From Hirundichthys speculiger (Eukaryota > Chordata > Actinopteri > Beloniformes > Exocoetidae): a stretch of DNA of 64,000 bases. A program made the translations under genes and the position numbers. Location: NCBI GenBank assembly GCA_018398805.1, contig JAGFBZ010000576.1, forward strand, positions 473,001-537,000, given 5' to 3'. Shown in pieces: positions 34,838-47,424 of the stretch (its first letter is position 1; every line of letters starts with the position of its first letter). The notes under the pieces are model-generated. The model did not search any database. It saw only the letters and a program-made list of their open reading frames with translations, and was not told the DNA's origin.

Positions 34838-35979
34838 AGTGTGTGTGTTAGAGAGAGAGACCTGACCCAATATATTCCCCACTTGCATAGCAAATGGACA
34901 TAAAGAGAGACCATTTTCTCGACAATCTACCAGTCTGGTACCGTCTGGATAAGGCTGAAACAAAATTTGGGAAGCAAAGAAACAACTTCCAGATTTTTCA
35001 AACAAGAAGCCTGAACCAAAAAGTATATGACATGAAAATGATACTTGAAAAGGTTCAATGCAAAGTGAAGCTAATAAAGCTTTAAAAAAAAAAGAAAAAA
35101 GATTGTAGTCAAAACATGTTAAATCTTCAACCATTTAATTTTTACATATTAATCTTTGCAGGCAGGGTTTTTATTTTCAGAGCCCTCTTCAACCTTCAAC
35201 CCCAGTCTATCGCCACAATCACATCTTCAAAAGGTGACACCGATTTTGTTAATGTGGTCAAATTAAAAAAAAATTCTTCACGTCTTTCGATTTAGTCCTA
35301 CGCCTTTTTTCTCCTAACACCAACAAACGAGTCCTTACATGTAATCTTCACCTAGCAACTGAAAATGCTGCCCTGGGTTCCCCAACCCCCACCCCTCCAG
35401 AGGGCTTCTGAGGATAATCAATACTGATTATTGTAGGAGTGGTCCCAGATATCCCCTTCCTGTAAAGCCTTCCATTACCGGAAAACAGCAAAGCCCCCTA
35501 CAAGTCCTAACTCCTGCAGAGAAGAAATGGGAGGCAACGAAGCAAGCTACCTCCAGGAAGAAAAGGTTATCAGTGTGTGAACTAAAAATAAATAGCAGTG
35601 TAGCATTAGGGAAAGAGTGAATGCTTCAAACAGCATTGTAGGAAAAGTAGGAAAGTGTGATTCTACTTTTTATTTTTCTTTGGATTACTATTGTCTGTAT
35701 TAGGGCATTAGACAACACGAAAATATCAAGGAAAATAAAATATCCATCTATGTATGGTAAATGATGTGCTTTGAGTACTGCATATAATCAATGATTGAAT
35801 CCTGTATTCACATTTCTCTTACTGTGTAATGTGCAGATGCTTCCTTCAAACCTTTGTGTCAATTAAAGTCCCTCTAACCAGAACTGAATTACACTGAGAA
35901 GTCTTCAGGAATGTAATCTCTCCAATACGTCCACTATGTCATACATCACTGATCTCTACCTCTCACTCATCACTTTACT
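34209..35979. other. Stretch without recognised gene
   Basis: Contains a (TG)n tract at 34806-34836 and poly-T runs. Confidence 0.4.
34806..34836 (+). repeat. (TG)n microsatellite
   Basis: About 15 TG units. Confidence 0.95.
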
Positions 35980-37853
35980 AGGGCCCTATGAAATCCGTTT
36001 TATTTTTTCTCAAATTCCGTTTTAATTTTTTTCATTTTCTGTTTTTTGGTTTTTAATTTTTGAGAATTTCATTTTAAGCATTTCATGCAAATTTAACCAC
36101 AAGACAGTTTATAAAGTAATGAAATATAGACAATTTATGCAATTCTAACTGTAAACTTTAATGTTTTTATACTTTTAAACATATTATGGCCAACAAAACA
36201 TTCGCTTTTTTTGACAAACAAAAAAAATTCAAAAGTTCTTTCTATTTAATAGAAAACTAGGAAAAAAATAACTCAAATAGGTAAAATCCATTTAAAGCAC
36301 AAAAAAGAAAGAAATTGCAACAACAGTAAACTAATCGTTTTAGTTTGTTTAATTTCTTCTGTTACCAGACACATAGTTTGTCATGACGTACCTGACATTC
36401 TTCAGGTATGTCATGACAATCTGTGTGTCGGACAACCAAAAAATGAAATCCAAAGCACTGAACACTGGTTGTGTGTACGAGTGTGTTCCAGCTATTACAG
36501 ACATCACCGTTTAAATAAAAAATTGTCAGCCTCTTTGTGTTTAGCTCAGTGAGTGACTCGCCTTTTTATATTTGTGCTTTTCACTCATTAAATGATCCTC
36601 GTTCGGCAGACCAGGACACGCTGGAGAGATTATGGGCCCGATCTTCAGCCAGATCTGCTAAAGCCGTTATTTAGGGAGAGCGGGTAGTGGGAGAGGCGTT
36701 CTCCCACAAAGAACGCCTCTTCAATCTTGCTAAACCCGCTATCCCACCTGCGCTACCCGCTACATTATGCATAGGAGTGGTTAGGGCGCTCCACCCGTTA
36801 AACCAATCAGTGCGTCAGTAGCTATGGCCTTTAAGAGCAGGTTGCGCTACCTGCAAACAGCTACCCGCAAATGGGAAAAAAACGCTATGGAGCATCTTTT
36901 CATCCAGATCGGAGCAGCTCTCGTGTGCAGCTCGTCTGAGGACTCTGCTGTAGAACTTCCTCCTCTTTCTCTGCACTGATATATACATAAAAAATATTTT
37001 TACACAGACAATTCCTATCTGCTACCTGAAAGTCCCAGATAGTCGCTGCACTGCCGGTAAACACACACTGGTCGTCTATAGTTTAACTGGCGAGCAAGCC
37101 GTTTAAGACGATCTCTGCTATTTTCTCAGGGGTTCAACTGAGGCCAAATTACACTTTTTATACAAGAGTTAATTTGAGAGGCCGTTTGTGCACGTCCACA
37201 TGTGACCAGATGGACGCACTATTGATGCCATTTGGACACGCTCTTGTACGCGCCGACATGCAGGTTGCGGGTAGCGGGTAGCGGGTAGCGTACGATCGGG
37301 GCCACTATCTCTCAGCTGGCCTGGTGGAAATGGCCGGGGGGAGAGAGGTCTGGGCCTCCCCGCTGAAGCTGCTGCCCCCTGACCCGACTCCGGACCAAGC
37401 GGGAGCTAATGCATAGATGGAAGTGATCCTCGCACGTATCTTTTCGTGTCCATTCAACCGTGTGCTGGCAAAACTTGCAGAACATTGAAACACCATACAC
37501 ATAATCATCTCGGAGAAACTGCTCTGCCCTGTACCTGGGAGTAAGACACTAGTTCCTTCACTTCGGTTTCTCAGGTGGCCGCTTCGACGTTTTTTTTTTT
37601 TTTTTGTTGTTAATGAGTAAAGCGGGTGCAGGAGGGGGCAGAGAAACTAGAGTGTCCCCAGCTTTTAGTGACCCCTTTTGGAACATTCTCTTGAAAGAAA
37701 AGTTCCTTTAAGTCTGGGAGAAAAAAAAACTAACTTTTATGCAAATTGACGTTCAGTTCTGTTATATTGCACATTTAAAGTGAATTCCGTTTTTTAATTT
37801 TTAATTCCACAATTCTGTCCGCAATTCCGTGATCGCAAGTTCCATAGGGCCCT
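35980..37853 (+). mobile_element. AGGGCCCTATG-family element, copy 2 (full length)
   Basis: It begins AGGGCCCTATGAAATCC and ends TTCCATAGGGCCCT, inverted ends. Flanks ACTTTACT and ACTTTACG form an 8-bp duplication with one change, fitting a hAT-type insertion. It is 1874 bp with no long open frame, so non-autonomous. Internal GCGGGTAGCGGGTAGCGGGT repeats occur near 37.27 kb. Confidence 0.8.
36357..36436 (+). repeat. Imperfect hairpin inside AGGGCCCTATG element, copy 2
   Basis: TTTGTCATGACGTACCTGA pairs with TCAGGTATGTCATGACAA; outer arms also pair partly. It lies at the position equivalent to 9854-9929. Confidence 0.75.
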
Positions 37854-38819
37854 ACTTTACGAATGGTGTGATGCAAGAGATGGCTGCAGGCGGATTAAGT
37901 CATTTCATGTGCAGTATATTTCAAAATCTTTGAAAATTGAAACAAAACAACAATATCTAGAGAACAAGTCACTGGTAAGATGATTGTCATCATGAAGATT
38001 CAGTGATTTGTGATGCAGGAAATCATATTTTCTGTGACGTGACACATTTTAGGCCACTTGTTTCTCTTAATTTGTATTAGTCACAGTTTGACAAGCTATG
38101 TTAAACTATTACTCAGTTCATTCTAAAAACACAGGATACATGTAGTTAGAGTATCCAACTTGCACTTGCAGGTTGAAGGTACGATCAATTCTCGTGACAG
38201 ATCCTTCTGATAGTGTGCTGGTGGCCTTTACTATTTTGCCAAAGCATATGGAGATCAGCCGGGGAAGTGTGACTTCCTTAAGCTGCTAAGTCACAATTAT
38301 GCTCACGAGGAGTACCACCATGCTGGCCAGTACATGTATTCCACCTCGCGAGCAAATGCTCAGTCACATGTAGAATGGTGAAACAAAATCACAATTCTCT
38401 GCCCAAGGTCATTCTTAGACATTAGTGTCAGTGTAAAACAAATACATCACAGTTCTTGAACATACCCATCAATAGTGGATCATATTGCATAAAAATCAAG
38501 GTTTGTGTTTAACTCTCTCACGTCACCCCTCATCTGTCAAATCTGTGACCTCACTTTCTAACAAGTTTTTCCTTTACTCCCAATCGCACCACACTCTTCT
38601 CATCTTTTCTTAAGGAACAATGCTAAGTCCTACTTAAGGTGCTGAAAAGATCCCTCAACGATTAGCCCTGCTTCATTTCCATTAAACACTTTCTCAAAAC
38701 CAGGTGTAAAAAGCTCACAGGGTGTCTCACAGCATTCTGTGCATGATTTTAGCTTCCATTCAAATTCTGAGTTTGCGACATTGATTATCAGGTCAATTCA
38801 TTTTCACATATACTTATGG

Positions 38820-39045
38820 TAAATAAATGGACTACACTTATATATTGCTTTCTCCACACCATCAAGGTGCCCTCAAAGCAGTTTACAATTCACACATTCA
38901 CACACCAGTGGGCAGCTGCTACCATGCAAGCCACTGCCAGACCCACTGGGGGCAAGTTAGGGTTCAGTTTCTTGCCCAAGGACACTTTGGCATGTGGACA
39001 GTTGGAGCCGGGATCGAACTGCCAACCTTTCAATGACCGGAGGAC
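38820..39045 (+). repeat. Common teleost dispersed repeat
   Basis: AAATGGACTACACTTATATA, TTTACAATTCACACATTCAC, CTACCATGCAAGCCACT, GCCCAAGGACACTTTG and GAGCCGGGATCGAACTGCCA are the standard words of a widespread fish repeat. Open frames across it are not genes. Confidence 0.8.
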
Positions 39046-39758
39046 CTGCTCTGTATGTAAAATGTTCTATGAACTCAGTGGAAAGCATAACATTTCTGAC
39101 TCTTGCTGGTTTGCTGCAGAAAGTCTGTGGACACTGGAGCTCAGTACGGAAAAGTTGGAAAAGTACGAGGGGAGAAAATACTTAAAATATGAATATAAAC
39201 ACAATGAGAACTGGGATTGACAAGGTAACCATTTACTTATTAACTGCCAATGGACATCTCAGCAAAGACACATGACAGTTTCCTCACCACCTTCCTCCTA
39301 CACAGGACTAAGGCAGAAAATTAATAGTTGTGCTAACATCCAGAGCTACCTAACAGAGTGTGGATAACAAGCTGGCTTAAAAAAAAACAAAAGAATAAAC
39401 AGTTTGGCTGTGTAGTGAAACTGCACAGGCTACGTACAGAAAAACACCAGAACTATATAATTACATCAGTAATAACATCAACATTGAAGCATGAACTGAG
39501 CTCTAGGGCTTCCCACTTATATACAGAGAAGGGAAACACTATTTCAGCCGGGGGCGTTGAATTGGATTGTCACACTAATCTAATGAAGTCAAATTAACAC
39601 ACTTCAAAACTACCAAAATCACAGAGGTTTTACTATACATGCACTTTCACTCATGGTGCCTGACATTCTGCAGCCACAACAAAACTGTTAGAAGCAGAAA
39701 AACACTATTACTTGTGAGAACAATAACAAATAGTAGCATCAACAGATCATACATTAAC

Positions 39759-40969
39759 TAGGGCTGTCCCGATCTCGATCCCCTGATCGGATCGGCCTTC
39801 AATCTTAAAAATTTAAGGTGGATCGGATCGGCCGATCAACATTATTATAACACGCTGATCTTTTTTTCATTATTTTTTTCCTCAAAAAAGTGATCCTGAT
39901 TAACACAAATTAATAAAGTAATCATATTACACGAACAAAAATATTTTTAAAACTATATACATTTAATAATTTGCACTGAAATGAGGTTTCCCAGCAGCGC
40001 TGTCTTGTATCCACCTTAAAAGTTTTAAGACCGGCGGCGTCAGGCTAAACTTTAGCAAAAATGTCAGCAGTGTGGCAGCGCTATAAAATTACAAAGACCG
40101 ACGCTTCAACTGCGACTTGAAACGTGTGTAAGGCTGAGATATCATGATGGGTAAGTAAGAAGAGAGTTTACAACACCACCAATTTAATCAGACACTTAAA
40201 AAAATCACGCAGCACCGATCACCGCAAGCCTTCTGTCAGGCGTCGGCACCAGCTGCTGATGGCAGCAAACGCTCTGTGAAACTTTTAAAAGAAAGTACAA
40301 ACTCCCGAAAGACTAGGAGAAATACAGAAAAATCACAGAGCTAATCGCGGAATGTATTACCGAGGACGACCAGCCCATTTACAAGGCATTTAACCGGCTC
40401 ATTAATTACCTCGAGCCTCATTACTAGATGCCATCCCGTCATTACATGCACAACAAAGGACACAAAGGTGCGCGAACATGTGCAGCGGGTCTTGAAAGAA
40501 GTTAAGTTAATATTTTATTTAATTTTTTATTTATTTTTAATTTTTATTCTGTGATTTCATTGATTGCAAAGACTTCTGCTAGTGTTTTCATTGCCTTAAA
40601 CTGCTAGCCAAGTTCACCTGCTGCTATTTAAATGGAAGTGCTTTGTTCTTTAGTACTGAGACTGTTGAACAGTCACTGTTCTGTAACTAAATGTGTTTTA
40701 TAATAATTCTCCCAAACAAAAAAGAAAGAAAGAAGAGTGTTTAAATAAGTTATTGTTTATTTTATGAGATGATAAAAGCTATTAATCTCAGCTTGGATGC
40801 AGGCCTATTTATTAATGTACACAGGAAATAAAATGCATGGGAAATTAAACTCTGTTTACCCACTCAAAAAAGTGAAATCGGATCGGGAAAGATCGGAAAT
40901 CGGCCGATCATCAAAATTAAAAGATTGGAATCGGATCGGGACCCAAAAAACGTGATCGGGACATCCCTA
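39759..40969 (+). mobile_element. hAT-type element with exact target duplication
   Basis: It begins TAGGGCTGTCCCGATC and ends GATCGGGACATCCCTA, flanked by a perfect 8-bp duplication ACATTAAC (39751-39758 and 40970-40977). Its right half (about 40540-40969) is the reverse complement of 32213-32640, so it belongs to the same family as the 32 kb element but in the opposite orientation. Confidence 0.92.
40060..40480 (+). pseudogene. BED-finger hAT transposase remnant
   Basis: Plus-strand reading with stops and frameshifts shows MSAVWQRYKITKTDAST at 40060, then NVCKAEIS, TTNLIRHLKK, ITELIAECITEDDQPIYKAF and INYLEPHY. This is the BED finger and linker pattern of ZBED-like hAT transposases. The catalytic region is absent. 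Confidence 0.75.
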
Positions 40970-43900
40970 ACATTAACAATGAACAATGATCTTGGATTTT
41001 TTTTTTATATACTGTATATTTACTGCCTTGAGCATTCTGGGAAACTACACCCAACATGATATAATATTAAAGAGTGGCCAATGAGCAACTAGTTATTTAC
41101 TACTCTTTAATAGAGCCTGTTTGAGAACTATACGAGTAGCTTCCACAGGTTGTTTCAGACAAAGTAGAGAGCATCACCTCTTGTGTAGCTGTCAGTGCTG
41201 ATCTGTTCCTTGTTGAAATGACAGTAACATTGGCCTGGAATTTCTGGTGAATGGTGTGTACGGTGTTGTCTCAGCACCACACACATGCATCTATTGTCAT
41301 TATCAACATCAACAAATCTACCACATCCATCAACCATGAAGTATGATAAAATACTTGTTCAGATTTCTGTGCCATTCTTAAAAGCATCTTCAAACATTAA
41401 GATCGGTAAATAGAAATTACAGGAAAACATTTTTTTGTAATCTAATAGGGATGCTATGATGCCTGTTATTCCAACAGGGGCTGCCTTAGCACGCCTACTT
41501 CCCACAGCTATGCTTATACACGAGGTCGATTCAACATCGAAGCATCAACCAAGATTAGTACCTTAATTATGTAGTTATTAAATAAATATTATGAGGTTCC
41601 TCTTTGAGCTTCTTTGTGGTTGTCTTATGTCTCTCACTTATTTTGATATAATGGTTTTGCATCTCACTGTCTTTTTTTAGCAGCACTGCAGAAGCAAAGC
41701 CTGGATACTCATGGAGTTGCATGGCCCTGCAGGCCTGCTCCGTAATCCATCCATGAAAGTGACACAGCTGCGCTTTCAGCATGCTTGTGTCTATTGCAAT
41801 GGTGTCAGCAATACATAAATTCCTCATGTAATTGACCTCTGATGGCATGTGATATTCTCACCCCTGTTGTAGTCTGCATCTGTCTTCTGCACTTACATGC
41901 AGACTTGTCACAATTCAGTTCAATGAACTGCACTCACTCATAACCAGTCTGTGTCAATCAGCATCACAAATGATGAAATTCAAAATGATAATGGTCCAAC
42001 CACCTTACACCAGAGTAGCAAGGGGGCTGTTAGCTACTTATGATCCCCTTTGACTGGCTGGATTCATTAGTTGGTGATAAAATATTCATAAAAGGAAAAA
42101 AAAAATACTTCCCAGGGAAACAAAGGGCTTAATCAGTCAAAACAGCTTACATTATTAATCAGCACCTTTCTTGACAGAGTATATACATGCCACTGTGTAG
42201 ACAAGCACTCACACACCCTCAAGCATGAAGAACAAAGACCATAACTACCTTTTTTTCCCCAGTTTTCCTAAACTGAATTGTCATTTGGTTTTACAGTCAT
42301 GGCCATAGAGGGGCTGTGAACAGCTCTGTCACACAGTGCAGAGAACAAAGATAGAATGACTGTGTAACTGATGCTGTCTTATCAAACACTGGGAAATGGA
42401 AAGACATTTTGTTCAAAGAGCCTGGAGTTACTGCATTTCACATCTTACCATATTCATTAAAGAGTCTCTATGGACTTAGTCAGTACACGTGATCTTGCTA
42501 AACAAATGGGTAGTTATTTGAATGATCTGGTCCAACTGAAAAGCAGGGTGAAAAGATTTAGCTGCTAATGATAACAATTAATCCCAATTAGGTGAACATT
42601 AACACCTTTCAAGGGGATATTCAGCAACAGTTTGCCAGGATCTTGCCATATTTTTATTCCATAAAACACCTTCTGAACAATGCATTTACGTAATTTATAC
42701 ATGAAGGGAGAGCTTAATTAGGCTTTTGAGGTTCAGATGACGCTTTGTTGTGGAGAATAGGAAAGAGAGGGCAATGGAAAATGGCTCGGAGCAGAGAGAA
42801 ATGAAAGGTGTGGGACAGCAGATAGTGTCAATGAGTGCTGCAGCAGAGAAATGAAAAGAACCGTGAAAGAGAAAAACATTAAATCAAACAATGATTTACA
42901 GCATCTGATGGCACTATTAAAGGCAATACCTTAATTTGAACTTCCACCACAGGCACCCACCAGAAATAGATCAAAGGCTCACTAGATCAAAGAGTGAACA
43001 AATCATTTAGCTGCCTCTTTTGCCCTGCTTTCCTCCATCATCTAATTTCCTCAGAATAATATGAAGGGGGAACTCACATGATGGTGTTTCAGCTGTTTAA
43101 CTTTTTAGCTATGACTGTATTTCAGCAGGTTGGGTAAAAAGACAACAGTTTGGTTTTAACTCAACAATATGTCCAAAGTAAACACATTCAGACACAAATG
43201 TAACTGTTTCAGCTGATGCAAAGTACAACTGTTTGCATTATTTTAAATTTTGAGTGACACCAAGAGGGTTTTTACAGTAATACAGTGGCTTAAAAATAGT
43301 CACAATGCATCCTCCTAAAGATAGTGGGTTTCTGTTCCTTTATTCTCTCTTTTTTTTCTTAAGGCAGAGTTTTCTTTCATATATTTCAATTTAGTTCATT
43401 TTTAAAGTGTGAATACATTACAAAGGTCATCTCAGGGAACTTTACTCACAATGCGGACAAGTACAATACTTCCTTCCTGCATGCTACAAAGTCTACTCAT
43501 ATTAGGTCTTTCATTTCTTAAAATCTCCAGAATCTCCTTCTCCATTTCTGTCACACTCTCACTCACTGATTTCACTGCTTCCATAGTTTCCATTATGTCC
43601 CTCATACCATGTCACTGATATTGCTTTCTTTCTCTTTATTCGAGTATCAGACTGCTGTTTCCTTAGTTCTGAGAGAAGTTCTCTATTCCCTAGTGGCAAC
43701 CCTCTCCATGTTGGCATGCCCTTCTTTTCCTTACACCCATTCCAGTCATGCCCCTCCTCAAGGTGGCAAGCCACTGCTGTTGGCTGTTGTGTCTCGTCTC
43801 ACCAAGTCTGATCCCAGAGAGATCCTCCTGCTCATCAGAGGAAGCCTAGTCACATGCCTCTGAATTTCTACCCCTCTATGTTGTGATTATTCACTGTGGG

Positions 43901-44842
43901 CCATGAGACTCAACAAAAGCAGATTTCACAGGGGATGGGGGGGGTACACACAACTGAAAGAGAGTCATAAAAAATTACACTATATTGTGCTGTCAAATAC
44001 ACTGACAATTGATATTTTGTGAACTGTGCTCTATCACTGCATCTGCTCTATTCGAACTGAAATTATTTCACAGGTATGAGGGTATTTCTGTCTGTGCCAC
44101 TTTGCTATGCTAAGATCAGTCTGTTCATAGTTTCACTTAAGCTCAGAGCAGGATGAGCAACTGAGGCTGCATTCATACTCTTTAACAGTATAAAATCAAC
44201 TGAACACAAGTTATGCTCAAAAAGATGATGTAAAAGTGATTTAAAGATGTAACAAAGGTTTAAATTTAAATGTATGAATAAAATAACTAAAGCTTTATGA
44301 GAGGATGAATCTTAGATGATTAAGTCACAACAGGGGTGGTCATGGTCCCCCTCATGTTTCTATTCAAACACTGACCATCTATGTAATAAAATGATCCATG
44401 ATGGGCATACACAGCTTCAAGGTGTGATATACACCCTTAGATAATAACAGGGTGTCATGCTAGAGCAGCAGGCTCGCACGCAACACAAACAAAACCAAAA
44501 TCCAACTTGGAGCTCAAAATGTAGTGTACAAATTTCTATATCTTGTTAAAAGCCTATATAGACACAGATTTCATCCCCAAATGAACTACATAAGTAACAT
44601 TGCATTTCATTGTCTATCCTAATTGCATATGGGTTCATTACAGTAAGAAAAATACATTTGCAGCTATTAACTCTGGACAAAGTTAGTTTTTTTATTTTAA
44701 GCACTTCTTACAATAATCCCACAGTAATAATACAGTAGGGAATACCAAAATTCAACCCATACTACATCACCAGGAGCTGTGGAGAAATAAAAGTGGAAAA
44801 AATAAAAGTACTGGAAATCTTGATATTTACTCTAGTCAGCTA

Positions 44843-44876
<34 letters not shown>

Positions 44877-45267
44877 CCAATAATCGGTTAACATGTGATG
44901 TCAAAATTACATTACTCAAACCATTGTTGTTGCCAGAAAATCTTTTACTGCTGATGTGTTGAGCATAATCAGCCCAGAAGTCTAGACTTTTGAAGCAGTC
45001 AGAATTTCATCGCTGTCTTGTCCAATCTTTTTATTAGGTTTTATGCTGAATTATGCAATGTATCATCAATTTGTGTCATTGTATTAAATGAAGTCATTAT
45101 CGATTAAATATCAACAATACTCCTCCCTACTAGTTAGGTAAGCCAAAAAAAAAAGGAAATTAAGGGAAAACCCTTGGAGGTTTGACTGATATTTGACTGA
45201 AGTGTTTTGTTCAATTGGAGAATATTAGGTGAGATCATCTTTTTCAAAGACAAAAGTAAATTACCAA
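40970..45267. other. Stretch without recognised gene
   Basis: AT-rich, no recognised coding exon. Short frames at 41.6 and 43.4-43.9 kb look like old repeat or chance. Confidence 0.35.
44842..44877 (+). repeat. (TA)n plus poly-T
   Basis: About 9 TA units followed by about 17 T residues. Confidence 0.9.
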
Positions 45268-45700
45268 TAGGGCTGTAGCGATACACTAATCTCGCGATAC
45301 GATACATGATATTTGGCTCACGATACAATATATATCGATTTTCATCTAACAATACATTTACATCATTTTCTGAAAGATTTTAAAGGGACAAAGTGATTTT
45401 GGTGACATCTTGTGAGTGTTTCAATGACTTTGTTTGAATTAATTGAACTGAAAGCATCAATTACACATTATATGGCTGACAGGCAGCTTGCAAATGCTGG
45501 AAAAAATGAATAAAAGACGTGTTGAGAAAAATAGTTTCATTTATTTAAACATTGCAAATTGTTGCTTGCAAGCTTTTAAAGGTGGGACACGGGGGTTTTG
45601 AAAGCTTAGAATATCGATACCCGCAGCTGAAAAATCGATACTCTCTGGGGAAATAAAATATTGATATGTATTGCAGAATCGATAAAATTGCTCAGCTTTA
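45268..45700. mobile_element. Short non-autonomous hAT-like element
   Basis: It begins TAGGGCTGTAGCGATAC and ends TTGCTCAGCTTTA, poorly matched ends. A perfect 8-bp duplication ATTACCAA flanks it (45260-45267 and 45701-45708). Internal CGATAC/GTATCG-rich sequence; 433 bp; no coding frame. Confidence 0.8.
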
Positions 45701-46390
45701 ATTACCAAGAGTACATACATAAGGCAAGCTAAAGCAGGTCAAGAATTGGCACAAGGCTAACATTAAAATAAACTGGCTGAGCTACACTTGAGAGTAGTGC
45801 TGGGCAATATGACGATACATATCGTGGGGACGATAGAAAAGTGTGTATCGTGCCATTTCTCTTCTATCGCTTCTTAACCTAATTTTATCAATTATTACAG
45901 CAAATATGTAATTAAATAACCTGCAACGATAAATTTGATAGAAACATATCTACTTCTACAAAGTAGCCTTTTATGTTTGCACTTTTATTCATGGTTAATG
46001 CCTTAAACAGAGTTCTCTTCAACCCTGATGTTTACTTTAAACACTTTATATTGGTTTGCAAACTTTGCACAACAAGGTTACAGATTTCAGAAAGTTGAAA
46101 AATAATTTGTTTATTTTTTATAGCTGAACTTCAGTGCAAAAATGTGTTTTTCCTCTCAGAAACTGTTGTGCGCTTTAAAAAAAATGTGAAAGCTACTGTA
46201 CCTCTGTACCTACCTGTTTTTGCTGCACTAAAATGTATGTTTGTGACGGTTCAGCTAAATGTCCTTTCAAAATAAAGTTGAAAAGTAAGCAATGAAATTT
46301 TTGTCAAACTTTTCAGAGAATAACTGAAAACATACTTTATTATGGTATATCGTGATATATATCATTATCGTGATATAAAATAGTCCATAT

Positions 46391-47424
46391 TAGGGATGTG
46401 CGCGATTAGTCGTCTAACCGATTAAACGTCCGCCCACTTTCTAGTCGGCACCAGAAATATTAGTCGTTTAAACCAATTTGTGTTTTATTCATGCACAAGG
46501 CCGCTTAACTGTCATACAGCCGCCCCCTCCCCACGGAAATGCTCGAGTAGACTGGAGTTTTAAAATGGCACGGTGGGAAGATAGTCTCGCAAAACCAGCG
46601 CGGTTTGGCAGGTACTTTAATCTAGAAAGTGAAAACAAGGTAGTATGTAGACTGTGTCAGAAACAACTGGCATACAATCACTCGACTGGAGCAATGCGCA
46701 ACCACATTCCACTCAAGCATTTGGATGTTAATCTGCACAAGACGACGGCTGCTGATGCTAGCGGTGCTAGCCACACTGCTAGCCACATTGTTTACCCGGA
46801 GACGTGTTCTCCCGTCCGGTCTGAGAGATTTTAGATGTTTGTTTAATTTTACACTCATATTGAACTGCGCATAGAGCTTAATAATCCAGCAGCAATTTAT
46901 CTTTTTTAGATGTTATATTATTTGTTAACTTTAAGTGAGTTTTTTTCGGATGTGCAGGGTTTATATTCATACTGCACGGTGCAAAATGCTGCTCATTTCG
47001 GTTGAGATTTAATTATAAATTAGATGTTTTATTAACTTGAAAGTGAATTAAAGCAATAATTTTTGTCGGATAATCTGCAAGATTCAATGTGTCAGAGGCA
47101 ATTTATTTATTTTGGTGGTTAACGTTTGACTGAGTTGCCTTCATGTTCACATTCATTCATACTGCACGGTGCAAAGTGTCTCGTACTTCAGCGGCATTTA
47201 AAATCTGACATGGTTGTTGAACATTGTGATTAAAGGCTTAAAGAACTCTTGTTACACACAATATTTTTTGGGACAATGTTTCAAATTCTGTTTCGATGTT
47301 TCAATAAATTGTGCTAAATTTTCACTGTTTTCTGAGTGTTTTCCTTTATTTTAGACTAGTCGACTAGTCTTAATTAAAATTTTCGTTTAGTCCACAGGGA
47401 AATTAGTCGCCAGGAACATCCCTA
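46391..47424 (+). mobile_element. hAT-type element inside the outer MITE
   Basis: It begins TAGGGATGTGCGCGATTAGT and ends AGTCGCCAGGAACATCCCTA. A perfect 8-bp duplication GTCCATAT flanks it (46383-46390 and 47425-47432). It carries a BED-finger reading frame near its left end and no catalytic region. Confidence 0.92.
46565..46834 (+). CDS. BED zinc-finger remnant of a hAT transposase
   Basis: The open frame from ATG 46565 (GTTTTAAAATGGCACGG) is 89 codons. It starts MARWEDSLAKPARFGRYFNL, followed by a BED finger: aromatic RFGRYF, CRLC, and NHIPLKH supplying two His ligands, then a Thr/Ala/Ser-rich tail. The frame stays open 29 codons upstream. It has no catalytic domain, so it is a leftover N-terminal DNA-binding part rather than a working transposase. 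Whether it is expressed is unknown. Confidence 0.7.
   Translation: MARWEDSLAKPARFGRYFNLESENKVVCRLCQKQLAYNHSTGAMRNHIPLKHLDVNLHKTTAADASGASHTASHIVYPETCSPVRSERF

Noticed and set aside
38816..39220. 134-codon plus-strand open frame
   Set aside because: Lies across a common teleost dispersed repeat; not a gene.
43409..43863. Overlapping frames on both strands with a coiled-coil-like minus peptide
   Set aside because: No splice sites or family match; possibly a decayed repeat.
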